A stretch of DNA of 64,000 bases from NCBI RefSeq assembly GCF_003634215.1, contig NZ_RBWX01000011.1, positions 124,001 through 188,000 of the forward strand. Direction: 5' to 3'. Under the pieces are notes generated by a model. The model was given only the letters and a program-made list of their open reading frames with translations, ran no database searches and was not told the DNA's origin. The position numbers and the translations under genes were made by a program. This stretch comes from Sphingosinicella microcystinivorans. GTDB lineage: Bacteria; Pseudomonadota; Alphaproteobacteria; Sphingomonadales; Sphingomonadaceae. Below are positions 18,986-27,643 of this stretch, one piece after another (the first letter of the stretch is position 1; every line of letters begins with the position of its first letter).

Positions 18986-20176
18986 ATGGATTCAACAACG
19001 GTTTCTGCGCACGCCGCGCTCCGCCGGTTCCTTTCAGAAACACGGCGGCACAGCCTCGATCTCGCCGCGCCGCTTTCGGACGCGGACGCGAGCGCGCAGT
19101 CGATGCCCGATGCCAGCCCTGCGAAATGGCATCTGGCGCACACGACATGGTTCTTCGAAACCTTCGTGCTGGCCACGCATGAGCCGAGCTATCAGGTGTT
19201 CGATCCGGGATACGGCTTCCTGTTCAACAGCTACTATGAGGCCGCAGGGCCGCGCCTGCGCCGCGATCGTCGCGGGCTTCTGACACGTCCGGCGCTTGCC
19301 GATATTCTCGCGTGGCGCGCGCATGTGGACGACGCGCTTGAGCGAGCGCTCAATGGCCTGCCGGAAACCGCTCACGCACTGATCACGCTCGGCTGCCACC
19401 ATGAACAGCAGCATCAGGAACTGCTGCTGACCGATATCCTGCACCTGTTCTCGGAAAACCCGCTAGCGCCCGTCTATGCAGAAAACGCCCCCTTCCCGGC
19501 GGCAGGCGCCAATGCCCACGACTGGCTGACACATCCCGGCGGTATCGTCTCCATCGGCCACACGGGAGACAGCTTTGCGTTCGACTGCGAAATGCCCCGC
19601 CACCCCGAGCTGTTACAACCCTTCGCGCTCGGATCCCGACTCGTGACGAACGCCGAATGGGCGGCGTTCATCGACGATGGCGGCTACCGCACGCCGACGC
19701 TCTGGCTTTCGGACGGATGGGCGTGGGTGGAGCAAAATGACGTCACCGCGCCGCTCTACTGGCAGCGTGAAGACGGCAGCTGGTCCACGATGACACTCGC
19801 CGGACGGCAGCCGGTCGATGCCGCGGCGCCCGCAACACATGTCAGCTATTTCGAGGCCGACGCCTTCGCACGCTGGGCAGGGGCGCGGCTGCCACGCGAG
19901 ACGGAATGGGAAGCGATGCCCGAAAATCCGGCGCTGTCCCAAATGTTCGGCGCCTGCTGGCAGTGGACCCAAAGCGCTTACACCGCCTACCCCGGCTTCC
20001 GCACAGCGGCGGGGGCGGTCGGCGAATATAATGGCAAGTTCATGTGCGGGCAGTTCGTGCTGCGCGGTTCGTCGTGCGCGACGCCCGCAGGCCATGCCCG
20101 CCCCACCTATCGCAACTTCTTCTATCCCCACCAGCGCTGGCAATTCACCGGCGTGCGGCTGGCGAAGGACATTTAG
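18986..20176 (+). CDS. egtB: Ergothioneine synthase EgtB (sulfoxide synthase)
   Basis: The protein has 396 residues. The N-terminal DinB-like domain supplies iron ligands in KWHLAHTTWFFETF and HHEQQHQELLLTDI (HxxxH/HxE type). The C-terminal half is an FGE-sulfatase fold containing HVSYFEADAFARWAGARLP and ending NFFYPHQRWQFTGVRLAKD. EgtB couples hercynine with a thiol donor and oxygen. The pair with egtD 13 nt downstream identifies the pathway. EgtA, EgtC and EgtE are not in the window, so the thiol donor (gamma-glutamylcysteine or cysteine) and the C-S lyase are unresolved. Confidence 0.93.
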   Translation: MDSTTVSAHAALRRFLSETRRHSLDLAAPLSDADASAQSMPDASPAKWHLAHTTWFFETFVLATHEPSYQVFDPGYGFLFNSYYEAAGPRLRRDRRGLLTRPALADILAWRAHVDDALERALNGLPETAHALITLGCHHEQQHQELLLTDILHLFSENPLAPVYAENAPFPAAGANAHDWLTHPGGIVSIGHTGDSFAFDCEMPRHPELLQPFALGSRLVTNAEWAAFIDDGGYRTPTLWLSDGWAWVEQNDVTAPLYWQREDGSWSTMTLAGRQPVDAAAPATHVSYFEADAFARWAGARLPRETEWEAMPENPALSQMFGACWQWTQSAYTAYPGFRTAAGAVGEYNGKFMCGQFVLRGSSCATPAGHARPTYRNFFYPHQRWQFTGVRLAKDI

Positions 20177-20189
20177 GAACGGATGCGTC

Positions 20190-21152
20190 ATGACGTCAGT
20201 CGCCGATACCCTGCTGGACAGTGATTTTGCAGATGCCGTGGTGCGCGGCCTCTCGCAGCCTCGCAAGGTGATCCCCGCACGCTACCTTTACGACCGTCGC
20301 GGCTCCGAGCTTTTCGAGGAGATCACTGAACTTCCTGAATATTACCCGACCCGGACTGAAACCGGCCTCCTGAATGCGCACGCACCAGAAATCGGACGCA
20401 TAGCGGGCACCGGCAAGGTGGTGGTCGAGTTCGGCTCCGGCTCCTCGACCAAAACCCCGGTCTTCGTGGAGGCACTGCGCGCCGCCGCCTATGTGCCGAT
20501 CGATATTTCGGCGAGTTTCCTGCGCGATGCCGCCGCCCGCCTGGCACGGATGCTGCCGGAACTCGATATCCTGCCGGTGGCCGCAGACTTCACGAAGCCG
20601 ATCGCACTTCCCAGTGCCGTTAAGGGCCGCCCGATGATCGGCTTCTTCCCCGGCTCCACGATCGGCAATCTCACGCACGCTGCCGCCGTCGACCTGCTGC
20701 GCGCATTCCGTGCCACGCTCGGGGGCGAGCCGTGGCTGGCCATCGGCATCGACCTGCGCAAGAACCCGCGCTTGATCGAGGCGGCGTATGACGATTCTGC
20801 GGGGGTGACCGCGGCGTTCAACCTCAACCTGCTGGCACGGATCAACCGCGAACTGGATGGCAATATCCCGCTTGATGCCTTTGAACACCGTGCGCCGTGG
20901 AACGACGACCTCGGGCGTATCGAAATGCATCTCGCTGCGACGCGCGATGTCCGCTTCCATGCGGGCGGCGAGACATTCTCTCTGCGCGAAGGAGAGACGA
21001 TTCACACCGAAAACAGCCACAAATACACGATCGAGGAGGCGCGGCTGCTGGCCCGCGCCGCCGGCTGGCGACCGGTCCGCTATTGGACCGACGCGCGTGC
21101 GTTGTTCAGCTTCCACCTGTGGCGCGGAGACGCGGACGCAATGGAGCCTTAG
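20190..21152 (+). CDS. egtD: L-histidine N(alpha)-methyltransferase EgtD
   Basis: The protein has 320 residues from the ATG at 20190 (MTSVADTLLDSDF), with AGGAA about 9-10 nt upstream. The methyltransf_33 fold shows PARYLYDRRGSELFEEITELP at the start, the SAM loop VVEFGSGSSTKT, and a substrate-binding end block EGETIHTENSHKYTIEE. It trimethylates histidine to hercynine, the substrate for EgtB. The open frame extends upstream through egtB in another frame and is not used. Confidence 0.94.
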   Translation: MTSVADTLLDSDFADAVVRGLSQPRKVIPARYLYDRRGSELFEEITELPEYYPTRTETGLLNAHAPEIGRIAGTGKVVVEFGSGSSTKTPVFVEALRAAAYVPIDISASFLRDAAARLARMLPELDILPVAADFTKPIALPSAVKGRPMIGFFPGSTIGNLTHAAAVDLLRAFRATLGGEPWLAIGIDLRKNPRLIEAAYDDSAGVTAAFNLNLLARINRELDGNIPLDAFEHRAPWNDDLGRIEMHLAATRDVRFHAGGETFSLREGETIHTENSHKYTIEEARLLARAAGWRPVRYWTDARALFSFHLWRGDADAMEP

Positions 21153-21160
21153 AATATCGC

Positions 21161-21181
21161 GGAAAAGCGGAGCGGTTTTCC
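21161..21181. other. Hairpin-forming near-palindrome after egtD
   Basis: GGAAAA and TTTTCC flank a 9-nt GC-rich centre, 8 nt after the egtD stop. No T-run follows on either strand. It may be a weak terminator or an mRNA 3' stabiliser. The rest of the 181-bp gap to 21333 shows nothing clear. Confidence 0.35.
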
Positions 21182-21333
21182 TGCGAATACGGCGCAGGCG
21201 CCAAGGCGCGATTTGACGATGATCTGACGGAGCATTGGCGGGGCGGCTGACGCGGGCGGCCTAGAAGAACAAGTGTCGGTAGTGGTGGTCGCAGCTGCTG
21301 CCGGCACGTTATTCTCTTCGAAAGCACGAAACC

Positions 21334-21564
21334 ATGCCGTCCGATCTCAAGCGCGTCCTCATTGCCGCCGCGCTCGCCGCCGCCGCATTCAACGCCACTG
21401 CACCCGCAAGTCGCGTCATTGACATGCCCAGTGCGCCTGCGTTGCTCGCCGGTGCCGACGCGGCGCCGCGTACCTTCCTGGCAGAGCATAGGCCGAGCCG
21501 AATCCGGCTTGGAAAATGCGCGGGCGATGAGGATATCCCCTTCACCAACCTCCTCGAAATCTGA
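21334..21564 (+). CDS. Small ORF with signal-peptide-like N-terminus, unknown
   Basis: The ORF has 76 residues. Residues 1-22 (LKRVLIAAALAAAAFNATA) look like a signal peptide or TM anchor; the remainder is polar with a single Cys (LGKCAGDEDIPF). There is no convincing ribosome-binding site, so its reality is uncertain. Its place directly before the candidate RiPP locus makes it worth keeping as a possible secreted or precursor-like product. No family is recognised. Confidence 0.35.
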   Translation: MPSDLKRVLIAAALAAAAFNATAPASRVIDMPSAPALLAGADAAPRTFLAEHRPSRIRLGKCAGDEDIPFTNLLEI

Positions 21565-21648
21565 TGCTCATCCTCTTTGTCTCTGGCGCTTTCCCGGCGC
21601 TGGACGTAGGCAATGCGGACTGAATCCAACAGGCAGGAGGCAGAAACC

Positions 21649-21921
21649 ATGAGCATACCCCCGACAATCACACGTGTGCAGCTCGGCGGCTCCAGCGACC
21701 CGACGTTCATCATCAAGGACGGCGAGACGTATTACGTTACGCAGTCGGTCGCGACCTACGATCTCGCCCAGGCGAAGACCCAACAGGAAAAGACCGACGT
21801 CGAAAACCTCGTCCGCATCTTCGAAGCCGCGAAGAAGGCTGGCGATTCGGTCGAGGCCGTGAAGCTGCCGAAGGCAAACAACGTAATGTCCTTCCAGCAG
21901 ACCTGGGGCGGCGGCAACTAG
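21649..21921 (+). CDS. Candidate RiPP precursor / YcaO-TfuA substrate, 90 aa
   Basis: The ORF has 90 residues with an excellent AGGAGG 8 nt before the ATG, much stronger than most sites in the window. It lies 15 nt before a YcaO gene that is followed by TfuA. The sequence starts MSIPPTITRVQLGGSSD, has a charged, helix-prone middle (QAKTQQEKTDVENLVRIFEAAKKAG) and ends in a Gly-rich tail MSFQQTWGGGN. It has no Cys, so azoline formation from Cys is excluded; backbone thioamidation near the C-terminal glycines would be possible. Being a precursor is inference from position and layout. It could instead be an accessory or recognition protein. Confidence 0.65.
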   Translation: MSIPPTITRVQLGGSSDPTFIIKDGETYYVTQSVATYDLAQAKTQQEKTDVENLVRIFEAAKKAGDSVEAVKLPKANNVMSFQQTWGGGN

Positions 21922-21936
21922 AACGGATCGCGACTC

Positions 21937-23124
21937 GTGACGCGCGGTAACGCTGCCGGAGCCCGGCGGCGAATGGATGATTATGCCCGGCGCCTTCCCG
22001 AATGGCTGACGCTGGTACCGCCGTCCGATCGTTGGCGACAGGTCGAGTCGGAAGCGCTGTTGTCGCGGCTCGGCCCGGTGCGCGATTGGGCTGGTATCAC
22101 CCGGATCGGCGAAGTGACGCATCTCGATCGCGTGGGGCTGCCGGTGTTTCAGGCGGTGCGGCCGATGAGCCGCTCGCTCGCCGTGCATCAGGGCAAGGGT
22201 CGGTGCGACGCCGACGCACGTATATCCGCCGTGATGGAAGCGATCGAAGGGGCCTGCGCGGAATCGGTGCAAGCAGACGGGCCCTGCTGCCGCTTCGATG
22301 CGCTTCCCGAAGAGGAACGGCTACCTCGCTTCCTCGATTATGGCGAACTCCGTCCAAGCCGCCGCGCGTGGCCGGATACGCCCATCCGCTGGCACAGGGC
22401 CGAGCGCTTTCCCGAAGGCGGGACTGTCTTTGTCCCCTTCGACACCGTTTCGGTGGACTTCACGTTCGACGGCGACAGCCCCTTCGCGCGTTCAAGTCTT
22501 GGTCTCGGGGCCGGCGCAAGCCTTGAGGATGCAACCGTTGCGGCGATCCTCGAACGCATTGAGCGTGACGCACAGGCCTACTGGCTGAAAAGCGGCATGG
22601 CGGGCCAAGCGCGCGCGCGCGTCGATCCGCAGACGATCGAAGTTCCTTGGTTCGCTGCACTCACCGATCATCTCGCGGGACTTGGGATCGCGATTGCCGT
22701 CTATGTGGTCGAGGGCGCCGGGCAGCTGCCCGTGGTCATGTGCCGTCTCGACGATCCGGGCTATGCGCCCTCGTTTCTCGGTGCCGCGTGCCGTTTCGAT
22801 CCCGACGACGCGCTGTTTCGCGCCTTCGCCGAGGCAGCGCAATCGCGCCTCACCATCATCAGCGGCGCCCGCGACGACATCGCGCCCGAAGAACCGAAGC
22901 AGCTCGGGCATCGGGCCCTCGGCGCGCCCACAGGCCAGAGCGTGGACTGGCGCGGTGTCCAGAGCGCGTATGCCGAGCGCCCGTCTCTCGATACGCTGTG
23001 CGCGCGCCTCGCGGCGGACGGCATTCGAAACATGGCGCGCTGCGACCTCTCCCCGCCTCAAGACGGTGTCAGTGTCGTGAGGCTCTGGATACCGGGCATG
23101 CTGGGCTCCGAACAATGCCTCTAA
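21937..23124 (+). CDS. YcaO-family cyclodehydratase/thioamide-type enzyme
   Basis: The protein has 395 residues if the GTG at 21937 is used; an ATG at 21973 is an alternative start. YcaO ATP/Mg-binding blocks are present: a first helix VMEAIEGACAES (99-110), SSLGLGAGASLEDA then ILERIERDA (ExxER, 204-212), and AEAAQSRLTIISGARDD (298-314). The C-terminus ends GSEQCL and lacks the PxPxP tail of azoline-forming YcaOs. YcaO enzymes phosphorylate peptide backbone amides. The adjacent TfuA suggests thioamidation rather than azoline chemistry (established for YcaO-TfuA pairs such as methanogen McrA modification and thiovarsolin; inference here). Confidence 0.88.
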   Translation: MTRGNAAGARRRMDDYARRLPEWLTLVPPSDRWRQVESEALLSRLGPVRDWAGITRIGEVTHLDRVGLPVFQAVRPMSRSLAVHQGKGRCDADARISAVMEAIEGACAESVQADGPCCRFDALPEEERLPRFLDYGELRPSRRAWPDTPIRWHRAERFPEGGTVFVPFDTVSVDFTFDGDSPFARSSLGLGAGASLEDATVAAILERIERDAQAYWLKSGMAGQARARVDPQTIEVPWFAALTDHLAGLGIAIAVYVVEGAGQLPVVMCRLDDPGYAPSFLGAACRFDPDDALFRAFAEAAQSRLTIISGARDDIAPEEPKQLGHRALGAPTGQSVDWRGVQSAYAERPSLDTLCARLAADGIRNMARCDLSPPQDGVSVVRLWIPGMLGSEQCL

Positions 23125-23822
23125 GTGTTTATCTCGGCCCCACGCTCGCCCCCGAAAATCGTCCCGCAGATGACGACATCACATATTTTCCCCCCGCAAG
23201 CGCCGGAGACATGCTCTCGCTCGCCAAACAGTCGCCGCACCGCGTGCTCCTTATCGATGGGGTTTTCGAGGCCGCGAGAGCGCCGTGGCACAAAGAAATC
23301 CTCGTGCTGCTCGCCAACGGCTTCGATGTCTGGGGTGCCGCCAGCCTCGGCGCGCTTCGCGCCGCCGAGCTTCACACGTTCGGCATGCGCCCCCACGGGG
23401 CCATCGCACGGGCTTATGCTGCCGGACGGATCATCGGCGACGACGAGGTCGCCGTCGCCCATGCCCCGGCTGAATTCGGCCACCGTGCGCTTTCGCTCGC
23501 GCAGGTCGATGTGCGCGCCACGCTCGCCGCAGCGCTCCGGCTACGGATACTGAGCAGGGACGAGGCCAATCGCCTGCGCGACGCGTCGCGCGCCATCTTC
23601 TTCAAAGACCGCACGATGCCGGCGTTGATCGCTGCCGCCGGGGCGCTGCTGCCGAACCCCGAGCGTTTCACGGCATGGCTGTCCACCGGCTTCGTCTCCC
23701 AGAAGGCCCGCGACGCGCAAGGTGCCATCGCCGCAGCGCGCACCGTGCCGTTTTCGCCCAGCCGCCGCGAACCACCGCCCGAGACGCTGTTCCTCAAGCG
23801 GCTTCGGGATGAGCGTCCCTGA
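23115..23822 (+). CDS. TfuA-like protein
   Basis: The protein has 235 residues from the ATG at 23115, overlapping the YcaO stop by 10 nt, so it is translationally coupled. The TfuA core is clear: MPLSVYLGPTL at the start, LLIDGVFE, then GAASLGALRAAELHTFGM and GRIIGDDEVAVAH. TfuA was named from the trifolitoxin locus and partners with YcaO in backbone thioamidation, probably handling sulfur or activating YcaO. The coupled YcaO-TfuA order supports a single modification unit. Its end overlaps the convergent regulator gene by 29 nt. Confidence 0.9.
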   Translation: MPLSVYLGPTLAPENRPADDDITYFPPASAGDMLSLAKQSPHRVLLIDGVFEAARAPWHKEILVLLANGFDVWGAASLGALRAAELHTFGMRPHGAIARAYAAGRIIGDDEVAVAHAPAEFGHRALSLAQVDVRATLAAALRLRILSRDEANRLRDASRAIFFKDRTMPALIAAAGALLPNPERFTAWLSTGFVSQKARDAQGAIAAARTVPFSPSRREPPPETLFLKRLRDERP

Positions 23823-25842
23823 GCACTGGGCCGAGGTAGGAGGAGAACAGCGACCAGTGTTCGGGTTTCCGGAACGGCAGGTGCGTGTGCAGCCACGACA
23901 CCATGTTGGCGTCCGTCATCGGCACATCAGGCGACCAGATCGCTGCGATACGCCGCCGCCACGCCGCCGCCATCGTCGGCCCGGCGGGATGCCCGACCGC
24001 GCAGCTGGCAAGCACGCCGTAGAGATCGGCGAACAGCGTCGGCTCCACGATGAGATCGAAATAGGCCACCGCCTCCTCGGGCTTCCGCTGCATCAGCTTC
24101 AGAAAGCCGAGGTCCTCGAAGAAATTGTCGTTGGGCAACGGATCGAGATCGAGACAGCGCTGCAGATAGTCGCCGCCCTTCGCGTGCTCCCCAAGGAAGA
24201 TAAGGCCGAACGCCGCCTCCTTGATCCGCTCCGAATGATAGGGGTTGAGCTCCACCGCCTTTTCGAAATGCGCGCGCGCGGCATCCCATCCGCCGCGCCA
24301 GAGCTGGCACCAGCCCATTACCGTGTAACCGTGGATATGACCGCGATCGAGCGACAGCGCGGTCTTCGCGAGTTCAAAGGCGCGCACACGGTTCGGCGCC
24401 GGATCGATACCTGCGATCTTGTAGAAATAGTTGGTGTTATAAAGCCGGATGAGATGCGGATAGGCCACCGCAAGCTCCGGCGCGTCTGCGATCACGCCTT
24501 CGAGAAGGTCGGCCGCCGCCTTCCCTTCGTGGAGCGTGGTCGCCGTTCGGGCGCGGTGTCGGGCGACGAGGTAGCGGTCGTAGACGGCGCTTGGCTGCGC
24601 GCGCGGAACCGCATCGCGCTCGACGCGCGGCGTTACGGCACCGATGATGCGGTCCACCATCGCGTCGATCGCTTCCTGAAGGTCGCTCACCTCGATCGAC
24701 ACCGGATTCGACCAGACGACCGAACGATCGGAAAGGCGCGTGAGCACCGGGGTCACGCGCATGTGCGTGCCCGACTGTCGGAGCGTCGCGGTAAGCGCAT
24801 ACGCGATCGTTCCAGCGCCGAACATCGTCGCCTCATCCGACGAAGGCATGCGGTCTTCCACAAGCACGCGCAGATCCTTGAAGCGGGAGAGCCCCGACAA
24901 GACCTCCTCGCGCACACCGTCAGCAAGGTGCATCAGATTGCTCGCGAAACCCGTTTCGACGAATGGGCACACCAGCAGCAGCGGCGGGCCGTCGTGAGTG
25001 GGGAGCACAGGAAGGGTGGGCGCCGTCGGCGCAACCGGCTCAGCCACCGGCGTGCTGGCAACGGCGGCAAGCGCATCGAGCGCCGCGGGGCCCGGCGCCG
25101 TGCCCAGTTCGGCAGCGAGATAGTCCCGCAGTTTCTGAAAGCGGCGGTGGGCGATCGGCGCCGCGCCGCGCATCGCATCCGCGCGCATCGCGAGCACCGT
25201 GACCTCTTCGTCGCCCGGATCGCGCAGCAGATAGTGATCGGCAATGCGCCGGGCCGACTCCGCGTCGCCGGTTTCGATCGCCCGCGCAAGGCCGCGCCGC
25301 GCCGCATCAGCAAGCCGCGCATCAAAATCGGCGCGCGCGAGCGTCAACCACTCATCATATTCATCGCTGACGAACAGCCCGCCGAGCAGCTGTTCCCGCC
25401 CCGCGGTTTCAATCGCGTCCGCGATGCTGGCACAGGGCCCGGCCATCGCTGCCTCGATCTCGGCGATATCGCTCGTCCAGCCAGCGCCCAGCGAAACGCT
25501 TTCCCGGTCCGAGGAGAGAATCTCGACGCCTGTATCGCCCGCGGCGCTGCGCACCTCGAGCAGGCACTGCCGCAGGCTTCCGCGCGCCTGCGCTTCGCCG
25601 CGATCACCCCAGAACAAGTCGGCAAGCCGTGCGCGCGTGGCTGTATAGCCGCGCGACAGCGCAAGATAGGCAACGAGTGCGCGCGCGCGCTTGGAACGCG
25701 GCGTGACATCCGCGCTACCGACGCTGAATCGCACCTCTCCCAGGAGCTGCAAACGCAAATGCACGCCATCGCCGCCCGGCGATGTCTCCCTGTTCACGAC
25801 CGACCCCGACTGCTTCTTTTTGGAGTTGCGCCATTTTGGCAC
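23794..25842 (-). CDS. SARP-like BTAD-domain regulator with TolB-like and TPR regions
   Basis: The protein has 682 residues with a GTG start. Residues about 28-105 form an OmpR/SARP-type winged helix (LRLQLLGEVRFSV... RARALVAYLALS... LADLFWGD), followed by a bacterial transcriptional activation domain to about 255. A Pro/Ala linker leads to an adenylate-cyclase-associated TolB-like segment (about 275-400), then TPR-like repeats (HYHSERIKEAAFGLIFLGEH region, 420-580). No cyclase domain is seen. It faces the YcaO-TfuA genes and overlaps them, so it may regulate them, but no direct evidence is visible. Confidence 0.8.
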   Translation of the reverse strand: MPKWRNSKKKQSGSVVNRETSPGGDGVHLRLQLLGEVRFSVGSADVTPRSKRARALVAYLALSRGYTATRARLADLFWGDRGEAQARGSLRQCLLEVRSAAGDTGVEILSSDRESVSLGAGWTSDIAEIEAAMAGPCASIADAIETAGREQLLGGLFVSDEYDEWLTLARADFDARLADAARRGLARAIETGDAESARRIADHYLLRDPGDEEVTVLAMRADAMRGAAPIAHRRFQKLRDYLAAELGTAPGPAALDALAAVASTPVAEPVAPTAPTLPVLPTHDGPPLLLVCPFVETGFASNLMHLADGVREEVLSGLSRFKDLRVLVEDRMPSSDEATMFGAGTIAYALTATLRQSGTHMRVTPVLTRLSDRSVVWSNPVSIEVSDLQEAIDAMVDRIIGAVTPRVERDAVPRAQPSAVYDRYLVARHRARTATTLHEGKAAADLLEGVIADAPELAVAYPHLIRLYNTNYFYKIAGIDPAPNRVRAFELAKTALSLDRGHIHGYTVMGWCQLWRGGWDAARAHFEKAVELNPYHSERIKEAAFGLIFLGEHAKGGDYLQRCLDLDPLPNDNFFEDLGFLKLMQRKPEEAVAYFDLIVEPTLFADLYGVLASCAVGHPAGPTMAAAWRRRIAAIWSPDVPMTDANMVSWLHTHLPFRKPEHWSLFSSYLGPVLRDAHPEAA

Positions 25843-25854
25843 GCGAATTCTTCA

Positions 25855-25907
25855 CGTCAAACGGTGAGTTGTCTGCCTTGGGCGTTGACACATACGTCCC
25901 TTTGACG
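25855..25907. promoter_or_regulatory. Inverted repeat CGTCAAA...TTTGACG in divergent regulator/etfB promoter region
   Basis: CGTCAAA at 25855-25861 and TTTGACG at 25901-25907 are exact inverted copies 39 nt apart. They lie in the 121-bp gap between the divergent BTAD regulator and etfB. A consensus -35 TTGACA lies inside at 25885-25890, but the hexamer 17 nt later (CAGGTC) is a poor -10. It is a possible looped operator or promoter pair. Confidence 0.35.
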
Positions 25908-25963
25908 CAGGTCCTCCCGCGATCCGGCTCCCAGAGGCCGGGCCAGCTTTCCGGAGGATGCCG

Positions 25964-26713
25964 ATGAAGATCCTAGTGCCCGTGAAGCGGGTTATTGACT
26001 ACAATGTCAAAGCGCGCGTGAAGTCCGACCAGTCGGGCGTAGAACTTGCAAACGTCAAGATGAGCATGAACCCCTTCGACGAGATTGCCGTCGAGGAGGC
26101 CATCCGTCTGAAGGAAAAGGGGGCCGCGACCGAGATCGTCGTGGTTTCCATCGGCGTTCAGCAGTGCCAGGAGACACTCCGCACTGCGCTCGCGATGGGC
26201 GCCGACCGCGGTATCCTCGTCACCACCGACGTTACCACGGAGCCGCTCGCGGTCGCCAAGATCCTTGCGAAGATCGCCGAGGCCGAAGCGCCCGGCCTCA
26301 TCATCCTCGGCAAGCAGGCGATCGACGACGACGCCAACCAGACCGGCCAGATGCTCGCCGCCCTGCTTGGCTGGGCGCAGGGCACCTTCGCCTCCAAGGT
26401 CGAGGTGGCAGGCGACAAGGTCAATGTGACGCGCGAAGTCGATGGCGGCCTTGAGACGCTGAGCCTCAAGGCTCCGGCGATCATCACCACCGACCTCCGC
26501 CTCAACGAGCCGCGCTACGCGTCGCTGCCGAACATCATGAAGGCGAAGTCGAAGCCCATCGAGACCAAAACGCCGGACGACTACGGCGTCGATGTCACGC
26601 CGCGGCTGAAGACGCTGAAAGTCACCGAGCCGCCGAAGCGGCAGGCGGGCATCAAGGTCGATTCGGTCGACACCCTCATCGGCAAACTCAAGGAAATGGG
26701 AGCGATCGCATGA
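25964..26713 (+). CDS. etfB: Electron transfer flavoprotein, beta subunit
   Basis: The protein has 249 residues starting [16 protein letters not shown]. The ATG at 25964 is 6 nt after GGAGG; an ATG at 25958 would abut the ribosome-binding site. The ETF beta signature is in [21 protein letters not shown], which includes the recognition-loop region. ETF accepts electrons from acyl-CoA and related dehydrogenases and passes them to ETF-ubiquinone oxidoreductase. It overlaps etfA by 4 nt. Confidence 0.97.
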   Translation: MKILVPVKRVIDYNVKARVKSDQSGVELANVKMSMNPFDEIAVEEAIRLKEKGAATEIVVVSIGVQQCQETLRTALAMGADRGILVTTDVTTEPLAVAKILAKIAEAEAPGLIILGKQAIDDDANQTGQMLAALLGWAQGTFASKVEVAGDKVNVTREVDGGLETLSLKAPAIITTDLRLNEPRYASLPNIMKAKSKPIETKTPDDYGVDVTPRLKTLKVTEPPKRQAGIKVDSVDTLIGKLKEMGAIA

Positions 26714-27639
26714 GCGTCCTCGTCCTCGCTGAACATGACAACGCCTCGATCAAGGACGCGACCCGCGTCGCCGTAACGGCTGCCGGCAAGCTCGGTGGCG
26801 ACGTGCACGTGCTCGTCGCCGGCCAGGGTGCACAAGGCGCCGCCGACGCCGCCGCGAAGATCGCTGGCGTCTCGAAAGTGCTGCTCGCCGACGATGCGGC
26901 CTATGCCAACGGCCTCGCCGAAAACGTTGCGCCGCTGATCGAAGGCCTGATGGCGAACTACGACGCGCTCGTCGCGCCCGCCACGACGTCTGCCAAGAAC
27001 ATCATGCCGCGTGTCGCTGCGAAGCTCGATACGCAGCAGATTTCCGAGATCACCGGCATCGTCGACGCGAGCACGTTCGAACGCCCGATCTATGCAGGCA
27101 ACGCCATCGCCACCGTGGAGTCGGCCGACACGAAGAAGGTCATCACCGTGCGCGGCACCGCCTTCGAGAAGGCGGCTGACGGCGGCTCGGCGAGCGTCGA
27201 GGCGGTTTCCGGCAGCGGCGACGCGGGTCTTTCAAGCTTCGTCGGCGCCGAGATCGCCAAGCTTGAGCGTCCTGAGCTCACCTCCGCCAAGATCATCGTT
27301 TCGGGCGGACGCGCGCTGAAGGACAGCGACACGTTCCAGCAGGTCATCTTCCCGCTCGCCGACAAGCTCGGCGCGGCGGTTGGCGCATCGCGCGCTGCCG
27401 TCGATGCGGGCTATGTGCCGAACGACTATCAGGTCGGCCAGACCGGCAAGATCGTCGCGCCGGAGCTTTACATCGCGATCGGCATCTCGGGCGCCATCCA
27501 GCACCTTGCGGGCATGAAGGATTCGAAGGTGATCGTCGCCATCAACAAGGACGAGGACGCCCCGATCTTCCAGGTCGCGGATCTCGGCCTCGTCGGTGAC
27601 CTGTTCACCATCGTCCCCGAACTCACGCAGAAGCTGTAG
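26710..27639 (+). CDS. etfA: Electron transfer flavoprotein, alpha subunit
   Basis: The protein has 309 residues. The C-terminal FAD-binding domain shows [41 protein letters not shown] (quoted here in family terms: the SRxAVDxGxxPxxxQVGQTGK block) and [15 protein letters not shown]. It forms the ETF heterodimer with EtfB and holds the FAD. It is coupled to etfB through ATGA, and the dehydrogenase gene follows after 4 nt, making a three-gene operon for acyl-CoA metabolism. Confidence 0.97.
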   Translation: MSVLVLAEHDNASIKDATRVAVTAAGKLGGDVHVLVAGQGAQGAADAAAKIAGVSKVLLADDAAYANGLAENVAPLIEGLMANYDALVAPATTSAKNIMPRVAAKLDTQQISEITGIVDASTFERPIYAGNAIATVESADTKKVITVRGTAFEKAADGGSASVEAVSGSGDAGLSSFVGAEIAKLERPELTSAKIIVSGGRALKDSDTFQQVIFPLADKLGAAVGASRAAVDAGYVPNDYQVGQTGKIVAPELYIAIGISGAIQHLAGMKDSKVIVAINKDEDAPIFQVADLGLVGDLFTIVPELTQKL

Positions 27640-27643
27640 CACC

